Under the pieces are notes generated by a model. That model made no database searches. It worked only from the letters and a program-made list of their open reading frames with translations, and was not told where the DNA came from. This document shows, in pieces, positions 5,312 to 13,600 of a stretch of 15,702 nt of DNA (its first letter is position 1; the number at the start of each line of letters is the position of its first letter). The stretch is from an uncultured Lachnospiraceae bacterium (lineage in GTDB: Bacteria; Bacillota; Clostridia; Lachnospirales; Lachnospiraceae): assembly GCA_900557385.1 (NCBI GenBank), contig USSP01000012.1, positions 1 to 15,702 of the forward strand, given 5' to 3'. A program made the translations under genes and the position numbers.

Positions 5312-7687
5312 TTACATGTCTGTTTTCAGACGGGTTATCGTGTATACAAAATAATCGTAGGTGTCCACATTTCCTGTAGGCAGTGCGTCCGTTTCCTCCG
5401 TAATGCGAAGGGAGGCGTTCATCCGGTAATTGGTAAGGTATTTCTCAAAATCTTCCTTACTGCTCAGCTGTCGCAGGGCTGTTCCGTTCACCAGTACCTT
5501 TCCGGTAAGGGTAATGGGCGTTCCCTTCACCGTATTCTCCATCTGCTCTTTGGTAAAACGGTATTTCATTGCCAGTTCTCCCGTTTCTGATTCTGCCATA
5601 TCTCCTTCTGCAACCTCTGTATAGGCATTTCCATCCCATTTCCAGATATTGCTGCCACCATCCATCATAATCTTCATGGTTTCTCCAATGGTATTACCGG
5701 CAGGATCCTGAAACGTGGGTCCGTCCACGAAAGGACTTGTCCCGTAGGTGCTGTCCTTCGCCTTTCCAAAGAGGTCATAGGTAATACAATAGTCCTTATC
5801 TGCCCACTGCTGTACCAGTTCATCCCCTGAGGCATAACGCAGGATATCTTCAAAATCCAACAGCACCTTAAAGGGAATTTCATAGGTCTGATCCAGGCTC
5901 TCGTAGGTATTGATGCCCAGTTTCTCCCAATCTTGCTCTTCCACGCGGACAGCAAATCCAATGTCGGGCACGATATTGGCTCCCAGACTCTTTCTGTAGG
6001 TGCCCAAAGCATCCTCATAGCCAGAAGGATAATCTGGGTCATCGGTACGAAGCAAGTCGATGCAGGCTTTATAATAAGAATCGTTAAAGCCGCTTAATTC
6101 CGTGGGCAGTTTCAGTTTCACCTGTAACGAAATGGTGGTATTTTCCTTAACTCCTATGGCATTTCCATCCGCATCCACATCACGAATCAGGAATTTAGAA
6201 CCGGTCACTCCATATCGATCCCGGATTGCCTTGTAATAGTAAACACCGGATTGATCCGGTATGATCTGCAGGGCACTATAGCTTCCCTCCTGTATCCGGT
6301 ACTGGAAATTGGTTCCTGCAGGCAGGGAAATCCGCTCCGTTTCCTTTTCATTCATCAGATAGCAGAATAAATCCAGGTACTTGCCATTGTTGGCACTATC
6401 GATGGTTCCTTTTTTCTGCCAATATGCCTGTTCTCCGGTAACAGAAAACTGCATGGTATAGGTCAGCTCACCATTGGCAGTCAGTTCTCCGGTGACATCG
6501 GTAGCCCCTCCCGCCGTATCCAGAGTGATCTTGATTCCCGGAATGGAGTCTACTCCAAGCTTTGCCTCCAGTTCTCCCTGCATTTTTGCCAATACATCCG
6601 GCTCCGGCTTACAGATACCGGTGTGAATATCGTATTTGGTGTTCTCCGCGCTGGCTTTCTTGGTATCGCTGAGTATGGTCTGCAACAGGAATTGCTCCGT
6701 CCCTTCAAAGTCTGCCCGGTTTATTTTCTTCTCCTCATAGGAGTTTCCCGCACTGTCTTTAAAAGCAGTAAAAGGAATTCTTTCCCCGGTGGTGGCGTCT
6801 ACAGTATAGTAGTAAGCTTTATTGCCTCCTGTCACATCAATGAGCAACAGCCTGGTTCCGGGCGTATATTTTAAGGGCTTCTCGGCATCCCCACTTCCAT
6901 TGGTCAGCCAAAGTTCCTTGGGCATGGTCATGTCATAGCTCTTTCTGGCATTTCCAAAGGTGTACTCCAGAAGCAGTGTGCTATCGCTATCATTTGCCAT
7001 AACGACACTGTCCTGGGCATTCGTTCCTATGGTATCCACACTCTGAACTCTGCCTGCCTGAATGGACATCGACACCCCTACCTGAAGCGGTTCCTCCACA
7101 AATACAGGAAGAACGAAGACTCGCTTATGGTCTCTGCTGCCATCCCCATCCGTCCATTGATAGGTATAGGTCAGTTCTGTATAGGTCACTGTTCCTGCTG
7201 TCGCATCATACTGGTCAAACAGATCCGTTGTTGTTCCGTCCGTACCGGTCAGATAACCAAAACTATAGCCGGAGCCTTTCGTTCCGGTCACGGCGATATG
7301 TGCTTTGACACCGCTGTCTGCCGGACTTCCGTTATAATTAATATCGTCCGTTTTTGCCACCTCCCACTTTTTCGGTGTGGCGGTAACTGTCAGAATGTCA
7401 ATCTTTGAGGAAGACAGACCTGACACATTTGTCATAATATCTGACAACGCTGTAATGGTTTCATTTAAGGAACGGGTTCCCGGTTTACATGCAAAAATGG
7501 GCAGCTCCTTTTCCGTACCCTCTGCTCCTACTTTCAGCGGATAAACCTCCTGCCAGATTTCTTCCGGCTTCTGGGGCATATCTGCATCGTTCCAGTCTCC
7601 CACCTGATTCAGACGATAGCAGCCTAAAAGTGTGGAAACTGCGGTGCTATTCGCATACGTTGCACTGCTGTTCTCTACCTCATGTTT
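5312..7687 (-). other. C-terminal non-repetitive region of the giant protein
   Basis: Residues of about 2600-3391 contain no GG-x-hydrophobic-G repeats. They are rich in beta-prone stretches (TYTYQW, RVFVLPVFVEEP, YYYTVDATTGERIPF, YFVYTITRLK) and look like several Ig-like or jelly-roll domains in series. The segments FNDSYYKACIDLLRTDD and FEKYLTNYRMNASLRI hint at a repeated domain near the end. The protein stops at LKTDM with no hydrophobic tail. I do not recognise a named family. Confidence 0.5.
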
Positions 7688-10600
7688 CATCCGGGCGATA
7701 TTCCCCTGAGCCGTATCGGAATTCTCATCACCGTACAGAATATGACAACTTTGTCGGTAAGAATAAACATTCTGGCTTCCGGTTCTGCCCACATCCACTA
7801 CGGGAAGATTGGTCTGGGACAAACGAGGAATTTCATAGCAATCTTTCGATGTCCACACATGCATCATATCTATCGATGCCTGGGTGGTATTCACGGTACC
7901 GATCAGGGTTCCCACAAAGGAGCCGTAGGTTTCTGCCAGATTGTTCAGTGCGTCCTGATTCGTAGCCCCGGTGGGTGCCGTCAGATCTGCCAGCTTATAG
8001 GGGGTACCATCCTTCCGGATTAACTGTACCGTTCCACCCGCTGCCTTACGCACGCCTACCTGATTAGCTGCATCCAGCACAATGTGATCTGCCAGCACCT
8101 GTCCTTGGGCATTACTCCGCACCGTGCCTATCAGTCCTCCTACAGAGATGAAGTTTTCTGTATTGGAACTGGTTTCCTTATCCTGTAGGGTGTCTGTCTC
8201 CGTCTGGTAAAGGATGGTATTTCCGGTAAGCTCCAGGTCATACAGCTTCAGGGTCTGACCGGCTGCCAGACTGCAGGAACCGAACAGACCTCCGGCAGCA
8301 CTTCCTCCGGCTACTAGCGTATTATTATTTTTCGGAATGGAGGCAGTGATGCTACAGTTTTTCACCTGGACATTTTCCAGACGGGCATCCTTGGCTTCCT
8401 TCACCGTTCCCACCAGTCCTCCGGCATCCATGCCGGAAATCGTCACACCGGACACTACCAGGGGTGTTGTCCCCTGTTCCGGATTCAGGTAAAGACTTCC
8501 TAAGCTCTTTTCTAACTTACCAAACAAGCCACCGGCTGCCTGTCCGCCGGTAACCGTTCCACCTTCTACCAGAGAAGTATCCGCCTTTCCCTGTAACTGG
8601 ATAGGCAAAGCCGTGGTGCCATAAGAACCTACATAGCCAGCGATACCTCCGGCATACATACCGGTCACCGTGTTATTTTCCGCCAATAGGTAATCCGTAT
8701 ATGCTGCCGTATTTCCCGACACACCTGTCAGTTGTCCTCGCAAGCACCCAATAAAGCCGCCTGCGGCGAAATTTCTGACCTGTTCCCTGGTTTTGTCTCC
8801 CAGTGCTGCGCGATCTGCATAAGTGGAAACAGTCACATTCTCCGTGGTAACCGCTCCTGCCAGAAGAATGGTTCCGTTGGAATATCCCACTGCACCACCG
8901 GCACTGGCGGGGAAGTTCATGTTGGAAGAAGCCGCATTTCCTTTGCCTGCAGTTACGGTCACATCCGATACGGTACAGTTTTTCAGGGTCAGCCTGCCAT
9001 CTGCTTTATCTGATTTTTCAACCGCACCGACTAAGCCCCCGACTCCATGTTCTCTTCCATCTGCATCATTTCTCCTATTATCAGAAGAAGTAATGGTACA
9101 GCTTTTACTGTCTGTTTTGTCAGCAGTACCAACGGTAATGTTTTCCAGGGTCAGATAGCCACGGCATTTTCCAACGACACCCCCCTGACCGTTTGCACTG
9201 TCGTAGGTAGTTGGATCTTGCGTAGATGCTTCCTGTACTGTCACATCGGTAATCTTGATGTTCTTTAGGCTGCTTTCTGCTGTTGATGTGTATTTTCCAT
9301 ATTCACCGATAATGCCTCCTGCCGCCTTATAAGAAGACAAGCCAATATCTGATACTGTAATGTAGTCTACTACTAAACGTACATTATTTCGTGTCTCTCC
9401 AATAATACCGCCTGCCTGCCAACGTGCTTCTATTGTACTATCCTGCATCACAAGAGGTGCATTTTGTCTGCCTTTTATCTCCAGCGTTATATTTTTTTCC
9501 GGTATAAAACCGACCAAACCACCTGCAACCTGATTTTTACTCGTCAACTTCAATCCTGTCACACAAGGTGCTTCTATTGTATTTTCAATTTTTAGCGTAC
9601 AATTATTATCAAGATTTGCATATCCGATAAATCCACCGACATACCCTGGTGTATCTAAACACACCGGTTTCCCAACCGTTCCTGCAATCTTGCAATTCGA
9701 CATGGTTATATTCTGGCTGCCTGTCGCATAGCCTATGAGACCCCCACAATAAATGTTATCGGCTCCCAGCTTTTGAGAACCGGTTGTGATTTTCGTTTCC
9801 TCCAGCAGCGTAATATTCTGTATGGAGAGCCGAGCAGCATTGGTATAACCGGCGAGAATGCCTGAACTTTCAAGGGCACAAACCTGAGATCCTGCCTTAT
9901 CCTTAAAGTCGGCATTCACAGAGGCTTGAAGTTTCAGATTCTGAATGTTAAAACCATTGGTCTCATAACAGTTTGTATCCTGATATCCATAGATGGAATT
10001 AAACAATCCCCTACGATTCAGTGAAGCTGGAGAAATCGTCGAATTACTATAATCAAGGCGTAATGTCTTCAGTGCATAACTTATGGTGCTTCCCTGACCA
10101 TCGAAATTTCCTCGCAATGTACTGCATTGCTTATCTGTGGCAGCATACAAGGCTCCGATTCCACGAAACGCCTGACCAAATGCTTTCATGTCATAAGTTC
10201 CATCAGCCGTCAGTTGCCATGTAGTATGATAGACTTTATTCTCCACCTTCCCGATGGGATTCAAAATAGAAACATTGCCAATAAGGTAGGTTTTATAGTT
10301 GTCCCGGTTAATCCCCAAATAAGAATACAAGTAAGGATATGTCACCTGATCATCGTATTTAGTAGCTGCGGTGTAATCCTCTACCGGACTGCTACACCCG
10401 ATCTGGTTATAGCTTGCTTTGCGGCTTCTGGACTTTTCTGTGTAACCACAGGTGCTTTTCGTTTGATTAAGCATAGTGTTCAACGAATCAGAACTCATTG
10501 CCATACTCATCACCTGTAAAGCGGCTGCATTAGGTAAAGTAACGGTAAGTTTTCCATCTGCATCCGGTGCCGTCACCGTAACTTGGGAACCCCCAGATAG

Positions 10601-13600
10601 CTGCTGTGTTAAATAGGAGCCATTTACAATATCATAATCCGGAATTAATACCCACTTTCCTGTTCCTGCTTTCGTATCCTTTTCCCAAAGAGGTAAACTG
10701 CTATCTGTAGCACCTTCATACAGGACATAGCCATCCTCCACTCTGCCACACAGTGCGCCTCCGTAGTATGCAATGTAGTTCTGTGAGTCTATTAATTTTC
10801 CTTGCTCTTTTTCACGCAAAGTAAAATCTTTCAAATCGTCTGACAAGGTTACATTGCGAAGAATCAATCCCCCTTTTTTCACCACGCCTACATAACCACC
10901 TACAGCTGCCATATATCGGTTATCATTTTTACTGACTTGGTAAAAGCACTCCAATGCAAGGCTGCCTGTTACCTTTACATTATCAATGATATTATCACCA
11001 CCCAGAATGCAGCCGATTACACCTCCTGCTGCTCCCAGCCCTTGAATCGTAGTATAGTTATTCAAAGTTTTGCCTGGAATAGCAATCTCCATATCCTTCA
11101 CTACAGCGCCTTTGGCATATTGCAGGAAGCCATAGGTAGCATAGGTCTGTGCGCTTGTTTTGGTGGGCAGTGTAATCTTGTGTATCGTACCATCGGAACC
11201 TTTTCCATACCAGACGCCGATAAAAGGACGGTCACTTGTCCCAAAGCCCACAAAACTGTCTGCGATAACCTTATAGTTTCCACTGTTAATTCCTGATAAA
11301 TCAATGTCAGCGCTCAACTGGTAATATGCCCTACTCAGTTCGTCTCTGGTAGGAAATCCGTTAGTTCCATAAGTATAGGTAGCATGCGTTTTCTCCGTCT
11401 TATCGCAAAAATCCGTGCCAGCATTCCGCTTATTGACTTTCCAGTTCTTAAAAAAGTCCTCATTTTCCCCATCTTTAGTACTGAGATACCGGTACAGAGT
11501 GAGAAACTGTGGAACAGAACCAATGATATAAGGGTCTTCATAAGTACCACAGCCTTTGTTCAAGTCTCCGGTTTTGGGATTGACTTCTATCTCCTGGGTT
11601 TGGTAAACATAGGGCTTGTAATAACCATTTTTAACATTATTTTCCAGAACTGTATTTTGGACAAATATCCTTTTGTGCGGGTCATCTCCTTCATACACCC
11701 AATACTCTGTGGTAGCATCCAGTTCTTTGCCCCAGGTTACCTTAGCCTTTGCTTCTGTTTCACTAAACAGATATAAGCCTCTGCCGATGTTCTGGTCGGT
11801 ATTGGTAGCAAAGCTATAGTTATAAAGGAAGGAAGCATACGCCAGTACATCCCCATTATGTTTCGTCGATGCCTGGGAATTATCTGCATCGTCTGCGATC
11901 TGCATATTGCGAAACTGTAGGTTCAAATTCGTAGCATTGGGACCTCCAGCCTCTCCAACCAAAGCCGCTGCCGCTTTTTTTCCGTTCCCCGTATAGCTGT
12001 AGCCCGTCATGGAAATTCCGTCGAAGCTGACATTAACCGTATTGTCCTGTTTTCCCGTTCCCGCAGCGATTCTGGAAATGAGCAGACCATCCCTTTCGTT
12101 ATTTTTATTGAAATCCCGTATCCACAAGTTCTCTAACGTGAGGTTTTCAAAGGTTCCGCCACCATTTAAAGTACCACTAATCAATGCACCGCTGTTATTT
12201 CCATCCAAGTTGGCAACGGTTCCCTGTAAGGTAAAGTCTTTAGCGTTCACGCCGCCGGTGGGATTATATAAAAGTCCTGCGTGAAGTCCCTGATGCTGCC
12301 CCATGGTGGTGTCCATTTTGTCGGCATGGAAAATAACCGTAGCATCCTCTGCTCCGAGCAGGGATGCTCCGTTCACACCGGGCGCTGCATAGAAACTGAC
12401 ATCGGCTAAATCCAGCGTACCTCTTAAGCTGTAGATTTCATTTGCAGTATAATCGGTACCTGCGAAGCATTTCTGGAACACCTTGCGTAGGTCGTTATTA
12501 TTATTCCTCATCGCATTATGTACAACACTCCAGATCAGCATTTTCTCCGGGCTATCCAGAACATGATCCTGAATTCTGCTCTTGGTTCCATTGGAATTAA
12601 TGATATTTCCTTCCCCATCCATCTTTTGAAACACATCATAGTAATACATGGTCTGCGTATTTTTAGATGGTTGTGTACCTATATAGGTCGCCTGATTTGT
12701 ATAAAAATAGTCAGGGAAATTCTTACTGCTGTTATGTAAAGAAATAATTCCCGTGTAAGGAAACGCCTTTGTAACATATACAACTTCATCAAAATTTGCG
12801 CCTGATGTTATTGTTGCTCCCTTACAGCTGTAATCCACAATATTGGCTACCAAATACTGTCCGTTTAATGCCAGAAGTCCACTGGCATTTCCCACCGTCA
12901 ATTTTAAGTGATTCAGATCCACTTTGTTGAACGTAAGATACTGTCCGTTTGCCGTCTGTATCGTACGACACAAGCCTCCGGTCTGCGTGCTGACATTCAG
13001 CTCTGTTCCAGGCTGAACCATCACATTTTGAATGGTTCCTTGCATCCAATACCAATATCTCCCCAGAAAACCTCCGCACTCATTCAGCGTAGACTGCAGT
13101 TTTCCACCTAAAACAATTCCATCCAGTTCCACATCCACTTTTTCCATATGAGTGATAAAGCCACTAAAGTCACTGCTCGCATCTCCTGTGATTTCTGACG
13201 CAAGTGTCACATTCTTAGCAGTAACCACAAATGCAGCATCACTATTTTCCTGTGCCAGAACACCACCGATTCGTCCGGTGTTGCTTCTGAACGCTTTCTG
13301 TACCTTTACTTCCGATAAAGTGAAGCTGGTTCCCTTAGCCTGGTAGGCAATGCCTCCGGTTCCATTGGCATTTTCCACCGTTCCGGCAATTACCAGATTG
13401 GAAAAGCTGGCAGTTCCACCCAAAGTAGAGAAAATACCGGTTCTGTCCTGTTTCACGCTGCTGTTCTGGGTAATGGTAGTATTTGCTGTTTTTCCGGACA
13501 AGCTGCCTTTAAACAGGTACTGTTTATTGGCATCATCTATTTCCTTATCATTCCGGTTCACGGTAATAATACCCGTCGTTTCATAGGAAATATCTGCATT

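Noticed and set aside
5336..5386. ALPTGN near the C-terminus of the giant protein as an LPXTG sorting signal
   Set aside because: The motif order is wrong (LPTGN, not LPXTG), and no hydrophobic span or basic tail follows before the stop.
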